64,000 nt of DNA from positions 1-64,000 of the forward strand of contig CAWHIX010000002.1 in the NCBI GenBank assembly GCA_963829545.1, in the 5' to 3' direction. The DNA comes from JAXGXJ01 sp963829545. GTDB lineage: Bacteria > Actinomycetota > Thermoleophilia > RBG-16-64-13. Made by a program: the position numbers and the translations under genes. This document shows, piece after piece, positions 10,865-21,570 of this stretch. How positions within the stretch are numbered: position 1 is the first letter of the stretch; the number at the start of each line of letters is the position of its first letter. The notes below the pieces were generated by a model. It made no database searches. It worked only from the letters and a program-made list of their open reading frames with translations, and was not told the origin of the DNA.

Positions 10865-11714
10865 CTAGGTCAGACCGGTGTGCGGGATGAGCACCGCCGC
10901 GTCCCCTTTGACCGCCACTTCCATCACGTCGACCATGCGGGGCATGCCGTCCCTCTCCTTCTGCAGGTGCAGGACCAGCGGCTTCACACGGGCGAGACGG
11001 CGGGCCATCTTGCGGTCAGCGACGAGCGGGTGGTTGAGCAGGGCGCCGGGCTCGGCCGCGGTCATAGTCGCGAGACCGCTGCAGCCTCCCTGGAGGGCAT
11101 CCAAGAACGCCGGTATCTCCTCCACGGCGAGTTCGCCCACCACGATCCATTCCGGTTTCATGTCTGCCGCCTTGAGAAAAGCTGCGGCCCGGCCCCGAGA
11201 GCCGGCCCCGGAAACGATCTGGACACGTCTGCGTACTCGCTGATTGCGGGTAGCAGGTCCTCCTCCTCGTCGATGACCACGAGACGCTGATTGCGTGGCG
11301 GCTGACCGAAAGCGCATTCAGGAGGGTGGATTTCCCCACCCCGGGTTCTCCGCTAATGAAGATATTCCGCTTCAAGCCCAGGTTCACGGTGATGAGCCGG
11401 GCCTGCCAGACAGTGGGACAGCCTGTATCGACCAGGCTGCGCAGGGTCAGGTCGGGGATCTGCCCAGGTCTTCGGCTCCGACAGCGCGAGGTCGATAGGG
11501 ACGGCCGTCGCTCCTCGACATCGTCGGCGTCGAGCGAGGGGACCCGATCGGCCTCGAAGGTGCCGAAGGTGTGGATGATCGATTGAACGAGTTGCGCAAC
11601 CTGACGCAGCCGGGCTCGTTCTTCGGCGGAGACGCCGAGTTCCGCCACCAGATCATCGATCACCTGTGTTTGTCGGTCTTCATAGGCGACCAGTATGCGA
11701 TCGAAATCCGGCAC
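10865..11714 (-). pseudogene. CpaF/VirB11-like secretion ATPase, frameshifted
   Basis: A short P-loop ATPase related to CpaF/TadA of type II/IV secretion and Tad pili. It starts MPDFDRILVAYEDRQTQVI and has Walker A (NIFISGEPGVGKSTLLNAL). In other frames come RLVVIDEEEDLLPAISEYAD and then KAADMKPEWIVVGELAVEE, DALQGGCSGLATMTAAEPGA and a terminus at IPHTGLT. The last blocks match the conserved E-R-PEW-V-GE and G-GSL-T-HA regions of the family. At least three frame changes interrupt it. About 280 residues is short for CpaF, which usually has an additional N-terminal domain. No pilin or TadB/C genes are visible next to it. Confidence 0.65.
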
Positions 11715-12137
11715 GGTCTGCCCCCTTTTCGAAGCGTTGTGGTCCTGCTGTGTGCCTCGAGTCTAACGTCGCCGATGGACGTGCGCACTCCATTAGTACT
11801 ATCGACCGCCACGGCGAGAGGACGTTAGCGAGCCCTCGGTCCTCGCGCGGGGAGAGTGGACGCTGGCGAGGCTCCTTCCTGGTTGTCCCGGCGAGACGGT
11901 AGCACCTCATGAACAAAGATACATCACACCGTGTATGAAGGGGCGGATCAAGGCGCGCAGCATCAAGCGATGGCGGCGCTACTCTTGGTTCCCGTCTGGG
12001 CGATGGTCGCGGTGTGGAGACCGGCCTTCAGTGTGCCCGTCCCGCAGACGGCGCTTGAAGAGCGCACCTTGCGCCGCGACCATCGACGGAAGAAAATGGG
12101 ACCCCAAACGAGACCACAAGGAGGGCCCCGCACGACC
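11715..12137. other. Divergent intergenic region
   Basis: About 420 bases between the minus-strand ATPase remnant and the plus-strand decarboxylase. A short open frame leads into the decarboxylase but lacks family similarity. The decarboxylase ATG at 12138 has AAGGAGG about 13 bases upstream. Confidence 0.4.
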
Positions 12138-13892
12138 ATGCCACCTCTTCCAGACGACCTGACGCCTGCCCGCGCGCGCATCACGGCCGCGTATGACCCC
12201 CTCCTGCTGGAGGACGCCTGTCACCGATTGGCCGACGCGCTCGCCGCCCATCTGGCCCGCGCCGAACAGTCGGCGGGCGTCGTGCTGCCCTGGGTGGACC
12301 CACCGGAGGCCGTCCGCCAGGCCGGCGAGTTCGTGCGGCCGTCCCCCGGACCCGGAGACCCACCCGTCAGCCGACGATCTGGCCTGCCGCTTCGCCGCCC
12401 TGGTGCAAGTCATGCTCGACCGCGGCCTCAACCTGCACGACCCGCGCTACATCGGCCATCAGGTGCCCGCCCCCGTCCCTCTGGCCGGCCTGTTCGACGC
12501 GGTCGGCTCCGTGACCAACCAGGTCATGGCCATCTACGAGATGGGCCCCTGGGCGACGGCCGTCGAGCAGGCCATGATCCAGGAGCTGGGCGCCGCCATC
12601 GGCTGGGAGCCGGGTTCCTTTGCCGGAGCCGTCACCCACGGCGGATCGCTCGCCAACCTCACTGCGCTGCTGACGGCGCGCAACGTCGCCCTCGGCGACG
12701 TGTGGGAGCATCGGCCTCGGCGTCGACCGCCCGGGCAGGCGGCCGCTGCCTCGAGCGGCGATCCACTGCCACCCGTGCTGCTCGCCCACGCCGACGCCCA
12801 CTACAGCGTGGCCCGAGCCGCGGGCATCCTCGGGATCGGGAGCCGCCAGATCGTCCCGGTGGGGTTCGACGACGCGGACGCATGGACCCGCGCCTCCTCG
12901 ACGAGGAGCTGACGCGCCTGCGAGCCCGCAATCAGCCCATCGTGGCCGTGGTGGCCTGCGCCTGCGCCACGCCCATAGGGGCCTTCGACCCCCTGCAGGA
13001 GATCGCGGCGGTCTGCCGGCGCCACGGGGTCTGGCTGCACGTCGACGCCGCTCATGGCGGCGCGGCCGTGCTCAGCGACCGGCATCGGCATCTGCTCGCC
13101 GGTCTAGAGCAGGCCGACAGCGTGGCCTTGGACGCCCACAAGATGCTCTTCGTCCCCGGCCTCTGCGCCTTCGTGTTCTACCGCGACAAGCGCCACCGCT
13201 TCGAGGCCTTCCAGCAGGACGCGCCCTACCTCTTCGACCCGGCCGCGCCCGGCCTGGCCGAGTACGACAGCGGCACCAAGACCGTGGAATGCACGAAGCG
13301 GGCGGCGGCCTTCGGTCTGTGGGGCGTGTGGTGCCTGTTCGGCCGGCAGCTGTTCGCGGACATGGTCGACGTGACCTTCGCCCTGGGACGCACGCTCTAC
13401 GAGAAGCTGGAGGCCGCCGACGATTTCGTGCCCCTGCACGTGCCTGAGTGCAACATCGTGGCTTTCCGGCACCTGCCGGCGGCCTTGCGCGACGCGCCCG
13501 CCGAACGCGTGGGCGCCTTCCAGTTGGAGCTGCGCCGGCGCCTCATCGAGTCGGGTGAGTTCTACATCGTGCCCTGCGTGCGGGACGGCGTGGGCGCGCT
13601 GCGCGTCACCATCATCAACCCGCTCACCACGCCCGCCCATCTGGACCAACTGCTGGACGCCCTGCGGCGGAAGGGACGCGAGCTGCTCGAGGCGATAGCG
13701 CCCGGCCCGGCCGCGGCCGATCAGAGCCCGAGGCCCGCGAGTCCGCCCGGCGGCCGGCCTCAGCCCTCCATGACCGGTACCAGCCACTCCTGCGTTCTGG
13801 GCGCGGGCGAACCTCCACAGCCTTTCGATGCTGTCCTCCGGCACATACTGGACCGACTCCGACACCTCCGACTCCGCAGCGGCAGATCGTAG
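12138..13892 (+). pseudogene. PLP-dependent group II amino-acid decarboxylase, two compensating frameshifts
   Basis: A member of the glutamate/diaminobutyrate/aromatic amino-acid decarboxylase family (PF00282). Substrate cannot be told from sequence. It begins MPPLPDDLTPARARITAAYD. The frame changes near 12350, after which DDLACRFAALVQVMLDRGL, DPRYIGHQVP and THGGSLANLTALLTARN follow. It changes back near 12885 to give QPIVAVVACACATPIGAFDP, WLHVDAAHGGAA and the PLP-lysine motif SVALDAHKMLFVPGLCAFVF. The C-terminus overlaps the convergent lipoprotein remnant by about 130 bases, so the true stop may be earlier. A deleted fragment of this gene recurs at 19593-19648. It is either a pseudogene or carries two one-base errors. 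Confidence 0.75.
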
Positions 13893-14327
13893 AGATCGAC
13901 AATCACGTCCGCGCGCTCGATCAGCGGCCGGCCGTCGCGGTAGAGGGGGATGCCCTCGTACTCGGCGCCTTGCTCGCTCGCGAGGGTCCACAGAGAGAGG
14001 CTGTCTTCGTAGGCCCAGTAGACCTCGTAGAACGTAGAGAGGAAACTCCTTCTCGTCCGCCGTAAGATCCGCTTCGTCGATGGCGTCCAGCTCCTCCCGC
14101 AGATGATCCAGCTTCTTCCGGCTGTCGGCCAGCGTGCTCACCGCCGATGTGGCCACGATGATGTCCGTCAGAGCCCCCCAGGCATCCGAGAACATGTCGG
14201 CGTCGATGCCCTCGGTCCGCTCGGTCGACTCGGTATTCGATTGATGGGGCGCAGTAAGGTCCCTGCAACCACCGACGGCCACCAGGAGGGAGATTGCGAC
14301 CACCAGGAAGATGATTATCTTGATATC
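13760..14327 (-). pseudogene. Predicted lipoprotein of unknown function, frameshifted
   Basis: The N-terminus reads IKIIIFLVVAISLLVAVGGC, a hydrophobic helix ending in a lipobox-like VGGC, followed by a Ser/Thr/Glu-rich stretch and MFSDAWGALTDIIVATSAV. In other frames it continues LSTFYEVYWAYEDSLSLW, ERADVIVDLYDL, QYVPEDSIERLW and TQEWLVPVMEG, with a TGA at 13760. At least three frame changes are needed. No canonical start codon lies immediately upstream of the signal segment. The family was not recognised. It is convergent with the decarboxylase. Confidence 0.5.
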
Positions 14328-14491
14328 CCGACCTCGTTCTGGGCTCGTTTCGCGGCCTTGAGCCGCCGCAAGGGCTGCGGTTCCGGGCAGGCGACGCCGC
14401 GCCCGCGCACGGCGGCGCGCGGCAAAGGAGCATAGCAGATGCGGGCGATGGAGTGCCTCAGACGAGGCTTCGCGATAGCGCCTACCAACAG

Positions 14492-14531
14492 AACGAGGCC
14501 CCCGGATCGCCTTACCGAGGGGCCCCGTTTT
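14492..14531 (+). terminator. Hairpin with T-run
   Basis: AACGAGGCCCC (14492-14502) pairs with GGGGCCCCGTT (14519-14529) at ten of eleven positions, followed by TTTT on the plus strand. It looks like a rho-independent terminator, but no obvious plus-strand gene ends just before it. The rest of 14328-14713 shows nothing I can support. Confidence 0.4.
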
Positions 14532-14713
14532 CGAGGGGGTGGCCACTGAAAACGGAGGTTCTCCGCGAGCGCGCGAAGTCCTTCTTCGGCCGCCCCCGAC
14601 CCCCATCCAGGGCGCCGGTGCCGCCTGAAGCACTTGATAGATAGCCCAGTTGCGGCGAACATGGGACCCGCCTGGAGAGTCGCGCGCCGCGACACCGAAC
14701 GAGGGAGCCCGAC

Positions 14714-15067
14714 ATGAGATGGGAATACCGCAGCATCATCCTGAGCGCGCAGGCGCACGACCCCGAGACGAGGGCCTATCTGCAGAAGATCTGGCCCGGC
14801 TGGGAGCCTCCGCGCCACGCGCCCCAGGCGCTGATCCCCAAGTTGAACGACATGGGGGCCGAGGGCTGGGAGCTGGTGAGCATGGAGCCCGTCTACCTGG
14901 ACGAGGACGCGAGCGTTCTCATCCACGGAGGGCCCAGGCCGCCCGACGACCCTATCACCGGCATGATCAAGGCCAAGGCCAGGATCCCGTCTACGGGCGG
15001 CGGAACCGAGCCAACGAGGTACACGCATGTCTACCTGTGCGCCTTCAAGCGGCAGATCGACTCGTGA
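14714..15067 (+). CDS. DUF4177-like small protein
   Basis: A 117-residue intact protein. It starts MRWEYRSIILSAQA and contains NDMGAEGWELVSMEPVYLD, the pattern of DUF4177 proteins (Y at the start, then L-x-x-x-G-x-x-GWELV, and a C-terminal strand before a basic motif: YTHVYLCAFKRQ). Function is unknown. It is cytoplasmic, with no signal peptide or membrane helix. Weak GA-rich sequence precedes the ATG. It stands alone between the hairpin at 14.5 kb and the first tRNA-like repeat at 15.08 kb. It is one of the few frameshift-free genes in the left part of the window. Confidence 0.7.
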   Translation: MRWEYRSIILSAQAHDPETRAYLQKIWPGWEPPRHAPQALIPKLNDMGAEGWELVSMEPVYLDEDASVLIHGGPRPPDDPITGMIKAKARIPSTGGGTEPTRYTHVYLCAFKRQIDS

Positions 15068-15075
15068 CGAGTGAT

Positions 15076-15125
15076 CCTTAAGAACCGGCAGAGGGACTTG
15101 GACCCACAACCTCCTGATCGCACAA
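15076..15125 (-). repeat. tRNA-Thr 3'-half-like fragment (copy 1), putative attachment-site scar
   Basis: On the minus strand this reads ATCAGGAGGTTGTGGGTCC, then AAGTCCCTCTGCCGG. By hand it matches the 3' half of the tRNA-Thr gene at 22325-22396, plus a few bases past its end, at about 35 of 43 aligned positions. There is no 5' half, so it is not a tRNA gene. Orientation is the same as tRNA-Thr. Confidence 0.6.
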
Positions 15126-15259
15126 CCTCTCGTGCAACAGTCCCACCTCGACGAAGCAGGCATGAGCTAAGGAGGGTCGGGCTGGCTGTCGAAAGACACG
15201 GATAGACGAAATGAACCATCAGGGATGGCAAGGAAGCAACATCTCAAGAGGGAGAGACA

Positions 15260-15700
15260 ATGGGAGTCGCAGATGAGATCAGGTCCTACCTGGGAGACGA
15301 AGTCGGAGCCAAAGTAGGCGGAAAGGGCCAGACCGGCGACGCGAAGTTGATCATTGCCGAGCAGAAGTCCTTCCTCTCGAAGAAGACGGTCGAATACTCG
15401 GCCAAGTTCAGGGTCCAGGACGACGACCGCGTGGTTCGCTTCTTCGAGATGCTGAAGGAATCCGGCTCAGGGATGTCCGCAGGTGGCAGCGACGACGTGG
15501 GCGGTGGCTGGGGCGTCTCCAAAAGCACCTACAAGACCGGCGCCGGGGGCCGTGATGGCGACATCGAGGCCCAAGGCAGCCTACTAGGCAACAAGTACGC
15601 CTTCACGTTCGACTACGCGAGGATTCGAAACGGGGTCCGCGACTTGGCCGAGCGGCACGGGTATCGGTTTGACTATCAGCTGACTCCAAAGGGCCTTTGA
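15260..15700 (+). CDS. Uncharacterised 146-residue protein
   Basis: An intact frame starting MGVADEIRSYLGDEVGAKVG after GGGAGAGACA. It contains AKLIIAEQKSFLSKKTVEYS, a central segment with SGMSAGGSDDVGGGWG, and a C-terminus IRNGVRDLAERHGYRFDYQL. It is predicted soluble, with no signal peptide or membrane helix, and alternating strand/helix character. I do not recognise the family. It is the only gene between the two tRNA-Thr-like fragments at 15.08 and 15.75 kb, which makes it candidate cargo of a very small inserted cassette. Its frame is unbroken, unlike most genes around it. Confidence 0.6.
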   Translation: MGVADEIRSYLGDEVGAKVGGKGQTGDAKLIIAEQKSFLSKKTVEYSAKFRVQDDDRVVRFFEMLKESGSGMSAGGSDDVGGGWGVSKSTYKTGAGGRDGDIEAQGSLLGNKYAFTFDYARIRNGVRDLAERHGYRFDYQLTPKGL

Positions 15701-15745
15701 ACGCCTCACCGCTCCCGCGGTCTCACCGCCTCGTACGCGACAAAG

Positions 15746-15797
15746 CTGAGGAGCGGGTCGAAGGGACTTCAACCCCGGCCTGCTGATTGCAGATCAG
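15746..15797 (-). repeat. tRNA-Thr 3'-half-like fragment (copy 2), putative attachment-site scar
   Basis: On the minus strand it reads CTGATCTGCAATCAGCAGG, then TTGAAGTCCCTTCG and GCTCCTCAG. By hand about 44 of 52 aligned positions match tRNA-Thr (22325-22396), from the anticodon stem to seven bases past the acceptor stem. The D-arm half is absent and the acceptor stem would not pair. Same orientation as tRNA-Thr and copy 1. Confidence 0.65.
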
Positions 15798-15951
15798 TAC
15801 GCCCCAACGAAAAGCACGGCGCCTCCTGACACCAGCGGGGACGCCGACAGCTGGTGCGTAAGAACCGTCAAGCGACCGACCCGGGACATGGAGGCTCAGT
15901 TGAGCCTCCATGCCCTCAGCAGCCGTCTTGCTTCCGACCGCGCTGCGGCTC

Positions 15952-18900
15952 CTACGTCGGTTCGTTAGCGCTGAACGTTATGCGCAGGGGGTTGCTGTCG
16001 ATCTCGGCTCCGTTCACCGCGCCACTGGAGTCGAGATCGGTCCAGACATGCTGCTGGTTGACATAGGCGGTCCCGGCCTGGAACTGGTAGCTTCCGAACG
16101 TGATATACCCCTCGCTGTTAGTGCTGCCCGAGTAGCTGGGCAATGCTGAGACGAGCGCGGCGCCCGGCACACCATCATCATCCCATGCAATTTTCAGTAC
16201 GAGGGCATTCAGGGCCGTCGAATCCAGATCGGCCAACGGGTTTTCCCAGCCGTCAGTCAGCCGGATACGGAGGTATCGGTAGACCTGAGCCGTAATGATG
16301 TCGTCGGTCTGCCAGATGGCGTTGTTCAAGCTATGCTCGAGCACGAGCGCGGCGAAGGGGCCCGGATTGACGTCGAACCAGTTGCTGTCTTCCGAGACCG
16401 ATCCGTCGGCTACCGTCAGATAGATGTCGTCCCCAGCCAGAGTCAACGTCACGTTACCCTCCCAGACACCGTCGGTGAAGGTGAAAGGTGCACCTAGGAC
16501 GGGGTCCTCTCCGCTGCTCGCCGCGAGGCCGGCTCCTCCCTGGTAGTCGGTCTTCACGTTCCCCTTCGCGTCATATGCGGTGACCGTCACGGGACCGAAG
16601 CCGACTCCGGCGACCTGGGGATCGCCTATCGCGCTGATTGTGAACGAATCAAGGTCGCCCGGCACCACCTCGATGTCGGCATTGGCCACAAACGCGCCCA
16701 AAGTGACGCGGATGACCCCAGTCCCCACCAGCTTGCCGGCGAAGACTGCGCTCTTTTTGTCGATAGCTGGCGTGAGATCACCGTCCGTGACCCCACCCGT
16801 CTCGCCCTCGACTGACCAGGCGTTCGCGGCCACGTTCTCGATGAAGTTGTCGAACGCATCTCGCGTAACCGGATAGGCCGCCAACTCTTCGCCAGCTTTG
16901 AGGATGGTTTCATCGATATCGATGCCGCTACCGTCGCCTTCGTCCTCCAGCGCCAAGTAGGAGACCGCGGCAGGATTGACCTCGATGGCTGCGGTTGTCA
17001 CTGAGACCAGCGAGTGGGCGAAGGTGAAGGTTCGATCACCGGCGGTTTTGAGGGTGAAGGAGGAACCGGCGAAGGTATGGATGCCGTTGTCGCCCGCTAT
17101 CCCGGTCGTGAAGGTGTAGGGTCCAGGCTTCGTCGCCAGCGGGTCGGTTGAGGTGATGGTCACCGTTCCCGTGTAGTCCGTCTTAATGTTGTTGTATACG
17201 TCGTAGGCGGTGAGCGTCAACGAGGTTGTGAGTGCGACCCCGGCCACCGTGGTTGCTTGGGCGCGGAAACAGTGAAGTGATGAAGGGCGCCCGGCTTGAC
17301 GATCACGGTCTGCATACCGGTGATGCTCGCGTGGGCCATATCCATGGCCTTCACCCAGCGGGAGCCGGGGGTCTTGAGAATCACCCCGTCGGTGAAGGTA
17401 TTGGTACCGGCATCCAGAGCCGTGAAGGTGTAATTGGCCGGAAGGATGGCGGCCGGATCGGATGATGTGAACTGAATCGTCCCGCGGTACCCGGTGGCCA
17501 CGTTGTTGAACTGGTCACGAGCGGCTACGACGACGTCGTAGGCGGCGCCGGCAGTGGCCGGATTGGGAATAGACGTGACGTCGAGATGGGTGGCAACCGC
17601 CGGTTCGACCATGACGGTCTGCGAGCCGACTATGCTGGTCGTCACCACGTCATTGACCGTGACCGTCCGGCTGCCGGCAGTCTTGAGGTTCACCCCGTTC
17701 GTGAAAGTGTGCGCGCCGGCGTCCGCCGCCGTGAAGGTGTAGTTCGACGGTAGCACGGCCAGGGGATCGGTAGACGTGAAGTGGATAGTCCCGCGGTAGC
17801 CCGTCATGACATTGCCCGCTGTGTCTCGAGCCGTGACGGTCACGTTGGAGGCTACGCCGGCCGTAGCCGGGTTGGTGATACCGGTGACGCTGAAGTAACC
17901 CATGGCCGGGTTCACGGTTACGGTCTGCGAACCGGTGATGGTCGCGGTCACGGTGTCGGTGGCAGTCACGGTTCGGGACCCGGCGGTCTTGAAGGTGACG
18001 CCGCCCGCGAAGGTGTGCGTACCGGCATCGGCGGCCGTGAAGATGTAGTTCGCAGGTAGGATGGCCGCTGGATCGGTAGATGTGAAGTGGATGATGCCCC
18101 GGTAGCTCGACGCCACGTTGTTGAAGGCGTCACGAGCCGTTATCACCACGTTCGATGCAACATTCACAATCGCGGGATTGGCGATGCCCGTCACATCGAG
18201 GTGATCGGCGGCAGCGGCATTGACGGTGATCGTCTGTGAACCGCTGATGCCGGAATCTGCGATGTCGGTGGCCATTACCGTCCGCGAGCCCGCGGTCTTC
18301 AAGGTGACACCGCCCGTGAAGGTGTGCGTGCCGGCATCGGCGGCAGTGAACGTGTAATTCGCGGGCAGAACGGCGGCTGGGTCGGTCGAGGTGAAGCGGA
18401 TGGTCCCTCGGTAGACCGGTGACGACATTGTTGGCTTCGTCGCGAGCGGTAACCACGACATTAGAGGCCACGCCGGCTGTCGCGGGGTTGCTGACGCCGC
18501 TCACCGTGAAGTGCAAGATCGGGACTTCGAACGTCACCGACTTCGCCCTTAGGAGCATGGCCACCGCCTGCGCCCTGGCAAGATTCTCCAGCGGACCCAG
18601 GTAGCTGTTCCCTCCCATCAGTCTCCCCTGCACCACTCCCTGGTAGACGAGGTAGGCCGTGGAGGCCAGGTGCGCCGGAGCGATCGAGTCCCAGTCCGCG
18701 TAGCCGTCGAGTACGTCCATACCCTCCGCGGCGAACCATGCTGCCAAGGACGGGTACGTGCCGTCTTCGCCATTGATTTGCCCGGTAACCGTGATCTCCT
18801 TCTGGGCCAGGTAGTGGGCGATCATGGAGTTGGCCTGCTGCCGCATGATGTTGTTATCCGGGCGGAAGTAGCCGTCTAGGTAGCCGTAGATGATGCCGGC

Positions 18901-19224
18901 ATCGACCCCTCCCTCGACCCAGATGTAGAAGAAGTGATCCGTGCCCACATCGGGGAACGTTGGTACGGGTGGGTTGGAGGTGGCGAAGCCGAAGCCGTCG
19001 ACAGCCATCTTTGCGAACTGCGCACGTACTATCGGCAGACTGGGACGGAAGGTGCCGTCCTCGTAGCCCTCCGCAACCGTCCAGGCCTCGTCCGCGGTAA
19101 TCCCGTACACACTGAGCCATTCACTGTCGCTGATATCAGACCAACGATCCGCCGCCGATGCGGTCCCGGCCATCAGGAGCGCGATTAGGATGGCGAGAAT
19201 CACCATCAGCAACATCGGGCGCAA
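15952..19224 (-). CDS. SLH surface protein with N-terminal SLH domains and Ig-like repeats, two apparent frameshifts
   Basis: The start is a TTG at 19224 or ATG at 19215, leading a signal peptide (MLLMVILAILIALLMAG, TASA). SLH domains come first: ADRWSDISDSEWLSVYG, GTFRPSLPIVRAQFAKM, GGVDAGIIYGYLDGYFRP and SLAAWFAAEGMDVLDGY. Five to six Ig-like units of about 97 residues follow (NPATAGVASNVVVTARDEAN, then YRGTIRFTSTDPAAVLPA, TFTAADAGTHTF). The C-terminal half is less repetitive and ends at RITFSANEPT. The frame shifts near 18430 and near 17245. Correcting them gives one protein of roughly 1,090 residues, anchored to the cell wall and projecting a beta-rich stalk. It sits between the second tRNA-like repeat and tRNA-Thr. 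Confidence 0.8.
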
Positions 19225-19702
19225 GTGCCCGATATCCTCTATGTTCTGCTCTTTTCATCCCTACTCCCTCCATGGCTGATCAGAGAATTGAGCCGGCCGA
19301 GATGCGGCTCCATTGACCAATTCGCGTCAGTGCAGAGAAACACCGCCTCCTTTCTCGGCCCAGCTAGACTCGACTTGCCGTTGGGGAGGTCGTCGACCAG
19401 CGGCATGAGGCGAAGAGACTGGGCAAGCAGCGACGACGTGGGCGAAGAGTCTGTCCCGCCACTCGCTGGCCACTATTGCCCTCCAGTATCTCCAACGCAG
19501 CCGAAGCTGCGTGGAATAGCTTCACTATAGGGCAGACGGATGACAATCAGAAGGGGGCTCTGTCTGTTCTGGTCAACGATAAGCCAACCATTGTGGCCGT
19601 GGTGGCCTGCGCCTGCGCCTGCCCCACGCCCATCTGGACCAACTGCTGTTTTGAAGCCTCGTGGGGGTGACGGTTCCTTTCCCTACGACTCGATGAGCAT
19701 GA
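19225..19702. other. Intergenic region with no intact gene
   Basis: About 480 bases between two SLH genes. The only recognisable content is the decarboxylase fragment at 19593-19648. It probably also contains the promoter of the SLH gene below, but no consensus boxes are clear. Confidence 0.5.
19593..19648 (+). pseudogene. Internally deleted fragment of the PLP decarboxylase gene
   Basis: Bases 19593-19619 match 12942-12968 of the decarboxylase exactly (27 nt). Bases 19627-19648 match 13634-13655 exactly (22 nt), in the same order and orientation. The two parent sites share CGCCCAT (12970-12976 and 13634-13640), so the fragment looks like a copy that lost about 664 bases between short direct repeats. 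Confidence 0.7.
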
Positions 19703-21406
19703 TCAGGTTCTAAAGGAACTGGCACATTCGCCTCGGGTGGACGCCGCCGAGAAGTCGTATGCGGGACCGATGCCCACAAGTCCGTCAAGAAGTCCTGCGT
19801 ACGCCGCGGTCCTGGCATTCAGATAATGTTCCTGCAGTGAGAACTGCCCCGCCGTGAATGTGGGCACGAAGCTGGGCCCCGGATCAGTCACCCCGGCTGC
19901 CCGCGTGACCATGGTGATCAGTTGCTGATGCTTGATCGGATCTTTGGCTCCGAAGGTGCCGTTCGGATAGCCCTTGGTGATCTCTTCAGTAGCGCAGACG
20001 GCCACGTACTTGGAGGGATAGAAGGGATCTTCACCCACCTGGGCGACCACATCGGTGAAAGGACAGACCTCCAGGCCGGTCACGATGAGATTCAGGCTCT
20101 TGACGATCATCTTGGCGAACTGCTGCCGCGTAACCGGAGTCGTTCGGGAGGAAGGTCCCGTCGCCCGGTCCCAGGATGATCAAGCGGTCGGCCAGCTCAC
20201 CGATCGCTTTGGCATAGGGATGGTTCGCGGAAACGTCGTTGAAGGTGCTCGGCTCCGGCCCCTCCTCTTCCTCCGTGGTGAAGCTCCATGAACCGGTGCC
20301 ATGGCCAGAGCGTCACCCGTGGCTCCCTTGATGGCCGCCGACAGGGTCACGAGGTACGTGGTGTCAAATTCCAGGTCGGCAGACGGAGTGAGGGTGGCCT
20401 TCTGCGTGCCGCTGCTGTAGCCGACGGTCGCGGCGAGCGGGCTGCCCCCCGACTTCTTGATGATGAAGCTAGCCGCGTCGATGGTCGATGCGTCCATGGC
20501 CGTGCTGAAGGAGGCCGATACGACTTGGTCGACCGCCACGTCGGTGGCGCCGTCCGCCGGAGTCATAGCCGTCACCACCGGATTACCCGCGCCCGTGGTG
20601 AACTTCCAGGTGACGGGTGGGTCCTTCAAGCTGACGTCGCCGGCTCCCTTCACCGCCGAGGTGATGGTCACGGTGTAGTTGGTGTTGGGCTTGAGCTGAT
20701 CAGAGGGGTCGAGGACCGCGATATGCGTGGTCGAGTTGTAGGCAACGCCGCCCGAGAGCTGCGTGCCGGAGAGTGTCTCTTTGAGGTAGAAGCTGGTCGG
20801 GCTGACACCGGTGACAGCCTTGTCGAAGGTCACGCTGACAACCTGGTCCAGCGGGAGGTTTGTGGCATCAGCGGCCGGAGTGCGGGCGGAGATCGTGGGA
20901 CGCGTGACCGTGGTGAAGCTCCAGGTGTACGGCGTATCATCCAGCGTCCGTTCCGTGAAGAGCCACATCGCTTTTATGTCGTCGGTCAGGTGCGCAGTGT
21001 ACTTAATACCCGGATCAAGGGGAGCGTCAGGATTCAGCGTGGCCGACTTCCTGTCGGCAGCCACGGTGACAGTAGCGTCGACTCTGTGAATGAAGAAGCC
21101 GGGGATGGTGATGAGATCAGCCGCCTTCAAGAGCAAGGTCGAGTAGGTGAGATAGAAGCTATCTTCGTCTATTGTGGACTCGATCATGGCCCTGTCGAAG
21201 ATGACACTGACGTTCGCGGTTAGAAGCACCTCAACCGCTTCATCCGTTGGACTGACGCTGACCACGTCGGGAGTGTAGTCGATACGGAGCACGGGGGCGG
21301 CCTGGGCGGCAGGCGGGTCATAGGCACCCAATAACAGGAGCCCTCCTACCAGCGTCAAGGTCAGTAGGATGAGCGCGGACTTGCGGTCGAGACGTCGCCG
21401 TTCCAT
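19703..21406 (-). CDS. SLH surface protein with Big_5-like domains, two apparent frameshifts
   Basis: The ATG at 21406 follows GAGGGAGGGTGCT. There is a signal peptide (SALILLTLTLVGGLLLLG, AQA). Three bacterial Ig-like domains of the SbsA/Big_5 type follow, each with the pattern P-x-D-x-A-x-x-V...F-S/D-x-A-M and ending W-x-F-T-T (SPTDEAVEVLLTANVSVIF; TPAADATNLPLDQVVSVTF; TPADGATDVAVDQVVSASF). C-terminal SLH domains include FNDVSANHPYAKAIGELAD, QQFAKMIVKSLNLIV and ITKGYPNGTFGAKDPIKHQQ. Frame changes near 20290 and 20140 split the linker and first SLH domain. It is an exported, wall-anchored protein, probably an S-layer component or accessory. Confidence 0.8.
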
Positions 21407-21570
21407 AGCACCCTCCCTCTACCGTCTCATTGCCGTGTGGCCGGCAAGGAAGGGAGGTCGGCTCTCCATGGTACGCCGCACTGGACCCCCAGACATTGTC
21501 GAGCCGCGGAGAGTGATTTATCTCCGTAATTCGAGTATAGGCCCGTTTCATCCGGGTCAAATGTACTGCG

